Positions 10,746 to 23,463 of a stretch of 64,000 nucleotides of DNA are shown here, piece by piece. This stretch comes from Magnolia sinica (lineage: Eukaryota; Streptophyta; Magnoliopsida; Magnoliales; Magnoliaceae): positions 44,213,501 to 44,277,500 of the forward strand of contig NC_080591.1 of the NCBI RefSeq assembly GCF_029962835.1, given 5' to 3'. The notes under the pieces are model-generated. The model was given only the letters and a program-made list of their open reading frames with translations. It ran no database searches and was not told where the DNA came from. Each line of letters begins with the position of its first letter. Position 1 is the stretch's first letter. A program made the translations under genes and the position numbers.

Positions 10746-12404
10746 GTGCATCACACACCACCTATTAGGATGGTGCATGATGAGAATGAAGTGCATCGAG
10801 TTCCCTCGGTTCGAACTTTACGAGATTATTTACAACCGGTGAGAACAAGTTCACCTTCATGCATAATTCTTCCAATCAATACAGGAAATGTGAACTTTAA
10901 ACTTGAGATAATCCAATTACTTCCTAAGTTCTATGGACTTGATTCAGAAAATCCATATATGCATTTTAAAGAATTTGAAGAGATTGTTACAACTATACAT
11001 TTTAATGATGTTTCTCCTGCTACAATTAGCCTTAAATTATTTCCATTCTCTCTAAAAGAAAAGGCCAAATCATGGGTTCATTCATTAAGGCCTAGATCCA
11101 TTAGCACATGGGCAAAGATGAGCTAGGAGTTCCTTAAAAAGTTCTTCCCGGCTCATAAAACTAACGCTCTTAGACGAGAAATAATGAACTTCTCCTAGAA
11201 AAATAATGAGACTTTCTTTGAATATAGGGAACGGTTCAAGGACTTACTTCTCGCCTGCCCATACCATAGTTACGAAATTTGGCGGACAATTGATCTTTTT
11301 TATGAGGGAATCAGTCCAAACAAGCTCTAATTTGTACAGATGATGTGTAATGGCGAGTTCATGGATAAGAAACCAGAAGATGCATGGGATTACTTTGACA
11401 TGCTAGCTGAAAATGCTCAATCATGGGACACATTAAACCAAGCTAGTACTCCCAAGAAAATGCCAAGAGAGATAGGAATACATGTACTTAAGAAGGAGGA
11501 TGATATTAATGTACAATTGGCAATTCTCGCACGAAAAATTGAGGACTTGAAATTTAGGAAGGAATCAACTCATCCTAAAGTGGTTGTCGAATCCGTATTT
11601 GGAATTTGTGAGAGCGAGGTACACCCAATCAAAGATTGTTTTACAATCCCAGCATTTCAAGAGGTGTTGCACGTTCAAGCAAAAACTACAAACATGTATC
11701 AACGACCACTTAATGCACCAAATTCTGACATGCACACTCCCAATGAGTGGAACATTAATTGGGGAAATGAACCAACTACAAATGTAACTAATTATCCACA
11801 AGGGCCATTTAGTGGACTTCCACTAAAGAGAACTCTTGAAGATACATTAGATGCATTTAGGCAAGAGCAACTGCAGGCTATAAATGCGTTTAGAACTTTG
11901 GTTGCAAGACTTGAGACATAATTGAATGTTAGGGAGACTGGGATCTTTTCGGCCCAACCGCAACCTAACCCAACAAGACAATGTGATATATGTGCTCTTT
12001 ACTCTTCAACTCAGCATCTGGAACATGTTAAGACTATCACCACCTTGAAAAAGGAAAATGAAATAGACAAAGAGATTCCAAGGAAGGTTGAGAAACCCAA
12101 GGAATCCAAAAATTCAAAGGATGGTGGTGAATCTAGCAATGCTCCATATGACAAAGAACCAATGCAAGGATACAAACTCATGGCCCTATTTTCCCAATGT
12201 CTTATCACATCAAAAAGGCTAAGTGAGAGTCAAAATATTCTACAGGTTTTTCAACAAGTCAAGATCAACACCCCCTTATTGGATGAAATTAAACAGTTTC
12301 CATCTTACGCCAAATTCCTAAAAGATTTGTGTGCGGTAAAGTGGAAGCTAAACGTACACAAAGAAACGTTTTTGACTGAACAGATGAGCGCCATAATCAA
12401 TTGA
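10746..12404 (+). pseudogene. gag: gag of element O (Tat/Athila-like capsid protein), with nonsense codons
   Basis: The frame opens at 10746 and carries a gag region recognised by YGLDSENPYMHFKEFEEIV, LKLFPFSLKEKAKSW, EFLKKFFPAHKT and the MCNGEFMDKKPEDAWDYFD stretch. Gag builds the cytoplasmic particle that packages element RNA. The open pieces 10746-11126, 11340-11921, 11922-12404 and the protease at 12453 share one frame, so there is no net frameshift. The frame is broken only by stops near 11124, 11198, 11328, 11919 and 12402. At several of these a glutamine codon would be expected, so C-to-T change is the simple explanation. It is a dead copy that kept its frame. Confidence 0.8.
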
Positions 12405-12705
12405 AACACTCCCCTAAAATATAAGGATCCTAGAAGTCCTACGATCTCATGTGTGATCGGAAACTTCAAGGTCGATAATGCACTTTTAGACCTTGGGGCA
12501 AGTGTTAACCTGATACCATACTCGGTATATGAATTGTTGGGCCTTGGTGAGTTGAAACCTACCAAAATAACATTACAAATACCCGATCGCTCGACCAAAA
12601 TACCGAGAGGTAAGATAGAAGATGTGTTGGTCCAGGTCGATAGATTCTACTACCTAGTAGATTTCATCGTCTGGGACACACACTCAGTTTTAAATATGGG
12701 CGCTC
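12405..12705 (+). pseudogene. PR: Aspartic protease of element O, N-terminal part
   Basis: In frame with gag. It contains ALLDLGASVNLIPYSVYELL, where the usual catalytic triad DTG/DSG of retropepsins reads DLG, the wording common in Athila/Tat proteases, then GLGELKPTKITLQI and DFIVWDT. It would cleave the Gag polyprotein. The domain is cut at 12705 by a copia solo LTR and resumes at 14666. The shared frame with gag suggests one Gag-Pro polyprotein. Confidence 0.8.
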
Positions 12706-13194
12706 TGTAAGTGCTATGGTTTCTAGCTCCTATATTGTCAAATTTTGTAGTGCCAAAACCTCTCTTGGAATCTGTCTTGTATAACACTCCTACATAATGA
12801 AGACTGTACATCACTCTAGAACAAAGACTTATGAAATGTAAGTTTACATGGTCATGGTCAAGTATAACAACAAGTTCAAGATTCATAGATCAAGCTCCAA
12901 GTCAAGACAAAGTCTTTTTCTTTGGACCTCAAGCTCAAGACTAAAGAGGTTTCAAATTCAAGCTTCTTAAAGTTATAAATTCAAGATTCAAATTGAAGCT
13001 TCAAAAGGTTTCAAGTTCAAGATTCATCATGTAATGATCACAAGCTTCGTGAACTTCAAAGATCAACTATCAACTAAAGGAAAAGAAGTTTCAATGTTCA
13101 TACATCATGGTTAAGGTATAAACAACCTTAGATTGACCTTAGGGTATGTCATTTTGACTACATAATTCAATTATATCATTTTATAAGTGAATGG

Positions 13195-13580
13195 TCTGTT
13201 TCTCGACTAGTCTTGGACTCTGTTCGACTAGTCCTAACACTGGCTCGACTAGTCCAAGAAATTCCATGACCAGTCTTAAATTTGTTGCAAAATTTCAGAA
13301 TTTTTTGTTAAGCTACGACCAGTCCTGGATACTACTCAACCGGTCGTATGAATAGTGTTCGACTCGTTCACGACCAGTCCTGCAGCTACGACTCAAAGTC
13401 CAGTAACTATTCCAGGTTCCACACAACTATTCGTGAGTAGGTCATGACCAGTCGTGGAGGTCTCTCGACCGGTCGTGGAGGGCCTACGACCAGTCGTGGA
13501 ACAACTTTATCCAATCGTGCTCAAAATTTCAAAAATCACTTGGTCTTACGACCAGTCGTGGTGTCCTCAGGACCAGTCGT
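13195..13580. repeat. Array of CGACTAGTC / CGACCAGTCG semi-palindromes
   Basis: At least ten diverged copies of CGAC(T/C)AGTC(G/C) spaced 20-40 bp apart, ending about 20 bp before the TATA box. The position suggests U3 promoter or enhancer elements. Confidence 0.75.
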
Positions 13581-13598
13581 GAACGCAATTTCTTCACC

Positions 13599-13608
13599 TA
13601 TAAATAAA
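13599..13608 (+). promoter_or_regulatory. Probable TATA box of the copia solo LTR
   Basis: TATAAATAAA lies just after the semi-palindrome array and before a TTCATTCAATTCAAGCTAAA stretch that recurs at the same place in the LTR of element F. Confidence 0.6.
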
Positions 13609-14660
13609 TGACGAATTTCAGAGTTTTTCATTCAATTCAAGCTAAATCAATACGATACTCTAAGAGATAAGTTAGTCATTATTTTAAGCTATATTGTGTT
13701 CATTTAATATTCTCTTTTATTAACTTTCTTTATATTTGATTTTAAATTTCCGCATTTCAATTTTATTTGAAAGAGGAATTGAGGTATTCCCATTTCTTAG
13801 AATCAAAATCAAATCAAGTTAGCCCAAGGTACTTTAAATCTAAAATCAATTTAGAACCTAGAACCATTTCATATGTGAGTATTGGACATTGAACTTCGAC
13901 GTTGAAATTCTACTCCGATTTGGTTCTTCCAGGCTATAATAAAGAGAATTTCCAGGTATTTTAAATTCCTTTGTTTTGGTTTTCACTGAGATTGAGCTAG
14001 AAAAATCTCTTTTATGGTTTGTCTGAGGTGATCCAGAAAACTCAGAGTGTGGGATTTTTGAATTGTGTAAGCCCACTTAAAAGACACAATTGTGAGGGTT
14101 TTAGGTGAATCTAGAAAAACCTATTTTCATAGTGAATGCTAATATCCACTGTGTGAGGATAATAGGAGTGGAGCAGTTGTGTGGCTGTTGTTTAATAGTT
14201 GGTGTACACACAGGCGAACCACTATAATTCTTTGTGTTTTGTGGTTTTTGTGGTTTCCTTTCTTTATTCTTTTTTTTTTTATTCAAGATTGTGGGATGTA
14301 TTTGTGGATGTGAATGTTGTAATCTTTACATTTCAGTATTATGGGGAATGTTGTAATAGCTTAGATATTTTTTTCTTGCTATGTCCTTTTTATTCCTCTT
14401 CAGTTTGAGTTTTTGATACTCAAATTGTTCTAGTAAGGTTGTCCTGCCATAAACCCTTGGTTTTTATGGTGTAAGGTTGTCCTTAGAACAACATTTGTAT
14501 CAACTTCTCAAGACTAGAAATTTGAGGTTGTTGCTTCCTTTGATTATTTACAAATTATTTGGCTATCTAATTGTTTAATTTCGCTGTTATTATTATTTTT
14601 ATTATTTGGCATTATCCTATTCACCCCCCCTCCTCTAGGACATATAGCTTGGCCTTTTCA

Positions 14661-15173
14661 CACTCAAATTCTGATCATATTAGGTTGGCCATTCCTAGCC
14701 ACTGCCAATGCCTTCATAAATTACAGAAATGGAGTAATAAAAATATCTTTCAGGAATATGACAGTAGAATTCAATATGTTTTATTTGCACAAGCCACAAG
14801 AGGATGAGGACCTGACCCATGAGATGAACTTGATAGATACATTTGAAGACAATGAGTCTCTTTTAACTATATCTCTTAAATCTCTAGATGTCTGCTTGAT
14901 GCATTTTGCAGATTCAAACGATCATATTAGCTAGGAAGTTGATGCCACTCCTTCCACTAACACTAAAATCTTACCATTACAGGTGGAGGAGATAGATTCT
15001 GAATCGGAGCATATGACTTTAGATTTTAAAGGGACCATGGTGAACAACCCTTTTGTTATTCAATCGTTTATTATCTCTATTGAGAAATTATCTTCTGCAG
15101 ATGAATCATATATTCTCTGGAAACCTCCAAATTTTGATCACAAACATGATGTTGAGGTCCATAAATTTTTCTA
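14661..15173 (+). pseudogene. PR: Protease C-terminus and acidic tail of element O
   Basis: After the solo LTR the frame resumes with ILIILGWPFLATANAFIN, then NGVIKISFRNMTVEFNM. This is the flap-distal ILGRPFLATA region of Athila/Tat proteases, with Trp for the usual Arg. An acidic tail follows (EDEDLTHEMNLIDTFEDNES). One TAG stop lies near 14931 and the frame ends at about 15173. No reverse transcriptase follows; sequence to 15300 is weakly coding-like and then turns non-coding. Confidence 0.75.
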
Positions 15174-15342
15174 GACATTCATGCTCCAGGATATCCAAGC
15201 CTATTGTAAAAAGGGTTTTTGGATGATCTTATTAAGAAACCTACTGAGAAATTTATCAAGATATTGGCTGGAGGAGGAACCTTCCGGCATGACTGAGTAG
15301 CTTTCCCCTATTTTCCTAGTTATGTTTACTGCTTTCAATGAA

Positions 15343-15477
15343 TTTAGGATTATGATAGTTTTCTTTTCACTATTTTAGGATAGTTTGATTTTCAGTGTTT
15401 TAGGATAGTTTGCTTTCCACTGTTTTAGGATAGTTTGATTTCCACTGTTTTAGGATAGTTTGCTTTCCACTGTTTTA
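15343..15477 (+). repeat. 28-bp tandem repeat, five copies
   Basis: Unit TTTTAGGATAGTTTG(A/C)TTTC followed by CACTG, five near-identical copies. It lies in the non-coding 3' region of element O (15174-16574), which otherwise holds only AT-rich sequence. Confidence 0.9.
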
Positions 15478-15747
15478 GTCATTGGCTAACCGATCTGCAC
15501 TTTTAAACCCTTGAAAAAGCCTTAAAATTCCTTCTTCAGGTACTACCTTTCCATTACTTCTCCTTTACTTTTGTTGTCTCATGTGTATTGCATGCTTATA
15601 TCTTTTACATTGAGGATAATGTAGATTTTAAGTTGAGGGGTGTGGATTAGGTAAGCTAATTAGTGTTTTCTTAGTCTTTGAGCAAAAATTGTAGAATTTT
15701 TTCAGAAATTTCTGTAAATTTAAGTGATTTTGAAATTAATCCATGAA

Positions 15748-15880
15748 TTAGAATTATAAGATACTTAATGTTGATGATTTATGACTTTAAATTTTGTTAC
15801 TTGTTAGATTTCAAATATTGATTGAGAGTCATAAATCATCAACATTAAGTATCTTATAATTCTAACAAGTAACAAAATTT
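15748..15880. repeat. Interleaved inverted repeat (39-bp and 20-bp arms)
   Basis: 15748-15786 is a perfect 39-bp reverse complement of 15827-15865, and 15789-15808 is a perfect 20-bp reverse complement of 15861-15880. The order is X-Y-X'-Y' rather than the nested X-Y-Y'-X' of a simple hairpin. Confidence 0.9.
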
Positions 15881-16574
15881 CACATGATTGAGAGTCATAC
15901 AAGTTCGAATCAGTAATCTGTGATTAGAAGTTTTAAACATTGGTTGCGTCATGATTTCGCATGTCACATTTAGCTTACACATTAAGATTTTGGTTTGATA
16001 TTGAAGTAATAACTTAATGATTATTAAGATGGAAGGAACCAACCTGGGGAATTTGTCTATCATGTTTAATGAGAAGAATTGAAAAGAAAGAAAAAGAAAA
16101 TACCCTACTAAAAAAAAAACTGTTGTCATCGAAAAGGGCTACCTATTGAAGATCATTGAAAATATTGAACATAACGTGAAACCCATCGATGGAAAAATCA
16201 AAAGCTGGAAGAATAAAAAGCTGAATTGTAAGGCAAGTTTTGGTTTAGGTTTAGGTTATCCTGAATGCTCTTTTGATTATCAATGTTATCATAAAAATAG
16301 AGAATTGAACCTTTGATTGTGATAAGTTTAGATTTTACTATTCACCCATGGAACTCGATGTTTAGAATGCTCTAATTGGAGGATTAATGCTTTGAACTTG
16401 ATTATAAAATTTACCAAGTGCTAGACTTTAGGAGAAAGTAATGCTCAATATTGATGTATTTTGAAACTCTATTATCTGGATTGTTTTTGGAACCTCTTGA
16501 GCTTATGGAAACTATACAATAGTTGTTGATTTTTTTTATTTTTTTTTGCATACTTTGCTCGGGACTAGCAAAAT

Positions 16575-16589
16575 GCTAGGTAGGGATTG
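16575..16589 (+). promoter_or_regulatory. Polypurine tract region of element O
   Basis: GCTAGGTAGGGATTG directly precedes the 3' LTR start at 16590, the place where plus-strand DNA synthesis starts in LTR elements. The purine run is short and decayed. The preceding CTCGGGACTAGCAAAATGC is typical of Tat/Athila 3' ends. Confidence 0.6.
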
Positions 16590-16957
16590 TGTTGAGGGTC
16601 AAATATTGCATATTATCCCCCATTTATTACTTGGTTTTATGAACATGATAATGCTTAATGTTCTATTTTAATCATGTTTGTGTTGCAAGGTGAATTTAAG
16701 AGCTTAGATTGAAAAGGATGCTAAAAGCATGGATTTAATGCTCAAGAATCACCAAAGCCAAGGATGGATCTTATGAGACTAAGAATGAAGAATTCATATG
16801 CCAAAGATCTAAAAAAACCAATTGAGAAATGAACAAAATTGAAGACTTGAAGTGAAGAAAAGGAACCCTACAAATTTGCCTGCTTCGACTAGTTTAAGCC
16901 CTCCTTCGACCAGTTTAAGGCTCCTGCTCGACTAGTCAAAGAATCCTCGACTCGAAC
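16590..16957 (+). repeat. 3' LTR of element O, first part
   Basis: Begins TGTTGAGGGTCAAATATTGC, a start seen in Tat-type LTRs, and ends at the insertion point of element A. It carries CGACTAGTTTAAG and CGACTAGTC motifs (16880-16957) that continue on the far side of A at 39345-39400. Confidence 0.75.
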
Positions 16958-19900
16958 TGTCACGCCCCAAACTCGGAAATCAGGCTCACAAAATTCTCGA
17001 TTGCCGAATCCGGTGCCGACAGCCTCCGTAGTACCCCATTCTCAGCTCCCAGCGTCCATATACTAGATTCTGATCCTTGCATCTTACAAGGAGGATTTTC
17101 CAATGTACATTTATCTTGTAAAAAGCATAATCATAAGTTTACCCAAATCATAAAGGCAACATCATCATCACATATCCACTAATATAAATAGTTGAATATA
17201 ATGCTGAAAGGAAAATACATACAACAAAAATTAAAGCTCCAGAAGATAGCTGCACACTCCAAGCTCAATGCTGCTGCGACCTAATGCCACCTGCACACAT
17301 CTATCATACATAAGCTTATAGAAATCTTAGAAGGTGGTGTAAGTATTTGCGCATGGTAAGTGACAAGTATACAATATCAGAGCAATGCGGAAAAATGCTA
17401 GTACGTCCATAAATACCATCAGCCTTATCCAAGCTATGCGATGCAAAAACATAATAAGCCAATATCATATACTGAGGGAGCAATGTAGATCAGCTATGCA
17501 ATGCGGAGTCATAGTAAGCCAGATATCATATACTGAGGATGCAATGTAATATGTAAATCCTGACAAGTCCACGAATACTGTCAGCCGTATCTAGGCTATA
17601 TAAATGCAGAAACATAGCAACCTAAAATGACATATGCCGCGGATGTAATGCAATATATGGTACGAATGAAATGACTAAGCTAGAGTGTGAAGTCGGGATA
17701 ATAGTACGTAGTGTCGCAGGCTATGAGATCCATCACAAGGGACTTATATCCAAACTAATCCCATACCTAAATTTGGATAGCCAGACTTAATGTGGTAGAT
17801 TCATGATCTTAGGTAGGTCGCACGCCCCAACCAAAATCCTGGCCATTGCGAAGGTACACATAATAATTAGTTGGCACCACCAACCCGAATGGATAGTGAA
17901 TGAATGAATGAATGAGTCAAATGTTGAGTACGTAACTTCTGCTTAGTAAGTCCACATATTAGTACCGTACATCTTTGGGATCATCACCGAGGTTTAGTAC
18001 ACTCAAAGCCAGCTTGTCGCCCCTATTCGAGTGTATAACTGGGTAAGTGGAAGAGACCTCACTATCCGCTTACCAATATCGGGCCCGGCTCGTCGATAGC
18101 GGACCCATTCCTCCAGCTAGTCAAATTCAACCTAAATATTACCCCCTCACTCAGGTGAGTAAGGTCACACCCCCTTTCCAACCGACCACGACATAATGAG
18201 AGATACAACCTACTGGTATACGGCCCTCATGTGCTCATGATATCCACTCGGTATAGACATTGGATCGTCTCCTGGCTATGAAGGTTTATGAATTTTCACC
18301 TAGGGACATTTATTGCGTCTGTATGCTAGAACCAAACATTTTCGATATCCCATCTGGCCATCCACGACATGCCTGTGGAGGTCACAGCCCTGATGTCGCT
18401 AGGGCGTACGGTGGTTATATCGCAATATGCGAGATGTATGAGTCATATAATCCAGTCATGCATCAAACGTGTGAGTCACGCGCGCTCATGTAGGGCAACT
18501 CCGTCTCTCAGGGAGTCCAATAATAATCCGCCCAATGACATGTGTTACAATCAATCACTCATCATATCAAGCATAGGTATGATGCGTATGGGCATGGATC
18601 ATGGAGCTATACTAAGCATGCTATATGATAATGATGTACTCTCCTCATGCTAAGGATGGGCCTAGATGGCCTAGTCATATTAAGAATGGGCTTAATGAGG
18701 CCTAAGGGAAGGTCACAATGTGGATATTTAACCATCATTACTTATCAATGTAGACATTGAACCAACATTACTCCCAAGGAGTGGCCTACATAAAGCCTAA
18801 AATATAGTGGAGACTATGGCCTCACATAAGGGCCTAATATACATCACATCGGGCCCTATCACATGGGCCTTAAATACATCACATGGGCCTAATACATATC
18901 ACAATAGGCCTCATACATCACATGGGCCGCATCACATGGGCCTAATACATATCACAATGGGCCTCATACAAGGACCTCATATACATCGTATTGGGCCACA
19001 CTCATGGGCCTCAAATACATCACAATGGGCTACATCCGTGGGCCTCAAATACATCATAACGGGCCTCGCTCATGGACCTTACATACATCAGGTGGGCTCC
19101 GCATACAGCAGGTAGGCCTGCGGCTAACAAAAATGGACAGATGATATGGTTATAAAACACATACATCATGGTGGAATCACATATCATAATTGGGCTTCAT
19201 ATACATTCCATGTGGGCCCCACATATGGACGGTGTGTTTACGCTACACATGTCACAGCTGGCCCCACTCACTGTTCCAGTCCTGGATGGTGTGGATGGAG
19301 GGTTTGGACATCACAAACCTCAGATCAGTCCTAAAACTTCAATGGAGGACGGTGTGGATATGAAACACTTACATCATGGTGGATCCCACCGTCCAGGTGC
19401 TTGGACGGTGAGGATAAAGCTCATATATCACGGTTGGTCCCACTTGAAATTTACATCTATCTCATTCTTTGTGTAATGCCATAAAATGATCTCTATAAAT
19501 GATTGGGTGGTATGGATACAACACATGCATCAGGATGGGGCCACGTCCAGAGATGGATGGTGTGGATGGAATCATACATCAAGGTGGACCCCACGTCCTT
19601 GCTGGATGGTGTGGGTGTATCACATACATCAAGGTGGATCCCACCTGATCTGGATGGACAGGATGACCACGTCATCAAGGCAGATGGGTTCCACCATCCC
19701 TGCATATGGACAGACGGTGAGGATAAAACTCATTCATCATGTGGAGCCACGTGAATGGGGTCCACGTCCCAGCAAGTGGATGGACGGTGAGGATAAAACC
19801 CATGCATCATGTGGGGCCCCTACACGATAGGGATGAGACAGATACATCATGTGGGCTCCATGGTTGCACGGTGTGGATTAGACCCGTACATCACGGCAGG

Positions 19901-20394
19901 CCGCACAACATTGCTGCCCTTAATACAAATGGATGGTTTGGATATATCACATACATCATGCCAACCCACAAAACTGCTGACGTCATCAGCAGCTGATAGG
20001 AGGTGGGGTCCACATAGATGGACGATCTGGATGATCAGATCCCATTTGCTGAAGTCAATACATCAGCTATGTAGCTGGTGTGCAGTAGACCAGCTAATTT
20101 GCTTTCCATAGCACGTGGGGCCCACCATAATATTTATATATTATATTATATTATTATTATAATTTTTTTTGAGAAGGGGTGCTCCAACGTCCAACGTCCA
20201 GGCCTGGACGGACGGCTGGACGTAAAACACATATATCATGGTGTGGTCCATACGTCCAGAGATTGGACGGTGTGGATATCTCACATGTATCAAGGTAGGC
20301 CCCCACAACCTACACGTGTGGACGGTGTGGATTTCCACACTCATCAAGGCAAGCTCCACTGTCCAGTTGCTGGACGGTGGAGGATATATATATA
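16958..20394 (-). repeat. Left LTR of element A, first part
   Basis: Aligns along its length with 34926-38300: same start, same GTAAGTG-rich stretch, same TGAATGAATGAATGA tract (17901 versus 35868). The distal half (18800-20390) is degenerate GTGTGGAT / CATACATCA repeat. Open frames here come from that repeat and are not genes. Confidence 0.85.
18800..20390. repeat. Degenerate GGACGGTGTGGAT / ACATACATCA repeat in left LTR of A
   Basis: About 50-65-bp units built from TACATCAAGGTGGACCCCAC and GGACGGTGTGGAT, 20 or more diverged copies. The matching field in the right LTR is 36780-38290. Confidence 0.8.
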
Positions 20395-23300
20395 TGTAAC
20401 GCCCAATTCGGGGTCGAGCATAACTCGGCTCAGTTCCAAAACATCACTTATGCAACTAATTAATGAATGATGTATGTTGACAGTATTACCACATAAACAT
20501 GGTATAGAATAAGCCAAAACGAAGATAAGATACAGGGATAAGTGAATAAATCAAGCGTAAGACTTATATTAAAATATGTTTACAAGTGTAAGTCCCAGAA
20601 TTACATATACAACCAGATCGTTTAAAAGTGTTATTTATCAAAATTTTTAAGTAGTAGTTACATCATTTCAGTTCCCAAAAATAGTAATCCCATAGATCCC
20701 CCAGCAGAGAGGCTCGCTAGAACCCTCAAAACAGCGCATATAGGAGAAGGCGGCCTCGTCGTCATCCAGCTGCTCTGCCTCGGGCGTCGCATCCACATCC
20801 GCAACATCAGGGCCTAAGACAGGGGGGTGTGTAACACCGCCCCGGAAACGTGGGAGTGAGTGATCAACTGGTGGAACAATAAGGCCCGGTTAACATGCTT
20901 ATCGTTCAATCAAAGGAATGATAAAGCGGGACAATTAAATAAATCCTAAGTACTCTTGTTAATGCAAGTATGAATGCAATATGATGCGTGCCCTCACGCG
21001 TACACCCTCAGCCGTCTTCATCTTACGTTACGCATGACATCGCCTCAAAGTGCGCCACATCTACAAAGCACATGCAAATGCGGTGCATGGATATGATTAC
21101 CAAGTTGTTATTAGTCCAATTCATACCGCAGGATTGGGAAGCTAACATACCTTCCTCATATCAACATCCAAACATTGATCCATACTAGGGTCGTCAATCC
21201 TAGACATCTCATACGATCATATAGTTGAGGTCGTAGCAAAGGGCTCGCCACCAATCAATGCACGCCTTTCATGCCCTTACTACCACGGATCGGCTCGTCA
21301 CCTCCTTGCGGTATCCGGTATGCTCGAGGTCACTACAAAGGGCTCATCACCAATCAATGTAGGCCGACAACACGAATATAGTGTCCCATACCACCATAAT
21401 CGGCTCACGAGTTAAGTTGCTCACTTTGGTCACTACGGGGAGGCTCGTCACCCCCGCGGACGGCTCGACCACGGTGTCCCATACCACCATGTCCGGGCTC
21501 ATGAGTCTTAGCGGATCGGTACCATGGTTATTAGGATTTCACCGGTAAGTTCGGTACCCTAGATTCAAGCGAGCGTCCATACATGGTTAACATACACGGA
21601 CAATCGGGTTAGTTGACGAACTCGACTAGCACGAGCGCACGTTGAATTGAGCGACATAGAGTGCTCAAAACCTCCGCGTGGCCAATCCACTGCCTACAAC
21701 TATAATACGACTCGGGTTCGTCTAATTCTTCTCACGTTGCTAAAGCAATATCAACCACGACCAAAGTGTCAATTACCTATTTCCTTTACTAAGGCATATT
21801 CCCAAACATCCTACACTACGACATATATTCATATGGAATGTAAAGCAGTAATGGAACAACCACTCAAATCATAGCACACCAGCACTTGAAGAATATCAAC
21901 TTAACATAAATGTAAGCATAGGAATGCTTGAATTTAAATAACTTGAAATGTAACTGCATAAAGGAAATCATGCACATCGATAGGAGTATTGAGAATCACT
22001 TCTCAACGCCCACAATTAGTGTAATCAGTTACACTTAGATCATTCATGCATTTCTACAAACACTTAGCATTCATGGAACAACATACCTGACGTATGTTGA
22101 AATACATGCACTTAGACAATTCCTTTTATCAAAGAGTTGTCATACATGCATCTATCATACGTACATGACCAAAAATCATGGCAAACACTGGTGAATATTT
22201 TATACGTATACGGTACTTTATAAATACACTTAGAATACACAAATCTCAATATAGCACATGCATATCAGGAAAGTAATGTAAACACAACATTTGACATGTG
22301 AAATCTCATCCATAACAAGAATAAATCACTAACTGGCATTGAAAGCCTTGAAAACCATAACCTATACACTTAAAGTCCTCACCTTAAGCAAAGAAAGAAC
22401 CGCCGAACTGATTTAGATGTCTTCGTCAAAGGCGCAAGAATACCCTAAAATAAGGATAGAAATGAGATACAACAACACCAAGTCTAATCTAAGCTCTAAC
22501 ACAGTTAGGGTTAGGTTAACTTACCCCAAAAAGAACTCAGAACCGTCAGAGGAACGATTCAAAGTGAAGATTCAAAGGTGAAGAAGAACAAGGAAGAATC
22601 AAGATGATTCACCAACCAATCTCTCTCACTAACTCTCTCTTTTCCACTCTCTTTCCAAGCTAGGGTTAGAGAAAATTCGTATGGAAATGAGAGCTAGGGT
22701 TTAAGGACTATATATAGGCCTTAAAATGATGGAAATAACCCGGTCAAGGTATACTTAGGTAATAACCAAAGTACGCCTTTCTCGATCCAACGAAGCACTT
22801 ACGGTGGGCCTATAACCACGAAAGGTCGGACTTAAGCTCACCGACCATGGATCTAGGTCAGCCTGAGTTTTCGTACGACCGGCTCTTCAGATCGCCGTGG
22901 CGGACCACACTCAATTCAACGGTCACGAAACTCGATCAGTCCACAAGCACTAGGATATGCATGGGCCAACCATCCTGATCAGAGGGTGAAATTGGGTCGA
23001 AATCCAACGGTGAGATAGCTTAAAATCGTCGCGCAAGCGACACGACTCAATTTCATAAAAGCTTATTAAATTCCAACCGTTCTCACACTCTTCACTCGAA
23101 CTCAATCAAATCGACCGAGAAATCCGATCGACTTGATTTTTGAGGTGAAGACCAAGCCCAACTCGGTGACCAAGCTAAGATCATCGCCATCGGACTTTCG
23201 ATGCGCGGTCCAGTCCGATCCAGATCTTCCAAAATTCCCCAGACAGCTGGATTTAGCGATGGATCCCGGATTTAGAGTAATGTAGCGCTCACTAATCTAC

Positions 23301-23428
23301 ACGTTTAGAGCCATGCAGATACAATTTAAAGTGATTGATGCGAATTTCACAAGCAATCAAGTAGCGCTAATTACCCCAAAAACAACTACTTAAGGAAAGA
23401 TTAGCACAGAAATTCCAAGGTCGTTACA
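20395..23428 (-). repeat. 3' LTR of element B
   Basis: Near-identical to 30406-33468 apart from scattered small indels, so insertion is recent relative to its surroundings. TATA-like TATATATAG (minus) lies near 22708-22717. Confidence 0.88.
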
Positions 23429-23443
23429 ATCTACCCCCTTAAA
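23429..23443 (-). promoter_or_regulatory. Polypurine tract of element B
   Basis: On the minus strand the end of pol runs into AAGGGGGTAGAT immediately before the LTR, preceded by TTTCGAGGACGAAATTTTC, the standard 3' end of plant chromoviruses. Confidence 0.85.
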
Positions 23444-23463
23444 GAAAATTTCGTCCTCGAAAT

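Larger units (their letters stand above)
12706..14660 (+). mobile_element. Solo LTR of a SIRE-like copia element
   Basis: Starts TGTAAGTGCTATGG and ends TTGGCCTTTTCA, the same ends as the LTR of element F (58281-60133). It is flanked by CGCTC on the left and CACTC on the right, a 5-bp target duplication with one change. Without the insert and one flank copy, the protease frame of O continues unbroken, which confirms the boundaries. It holds CGACTAGTC-type motifs (13195-13580) upstream of a TATA box at 13599 and the AAGTTCAAGATTCA-rich start typical of this family. Open frames inside are not genes. Confidence 0.85.

Noticed and set aside
18260-20470. A cluster of open frames of 60-130 codons rich in His, Gly and Trp
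   Set aside because: They come from the degenerate GTGTGGAT / ACATCA repeat in the LTR of A and recur at 36391-38369 in the partner LTR.
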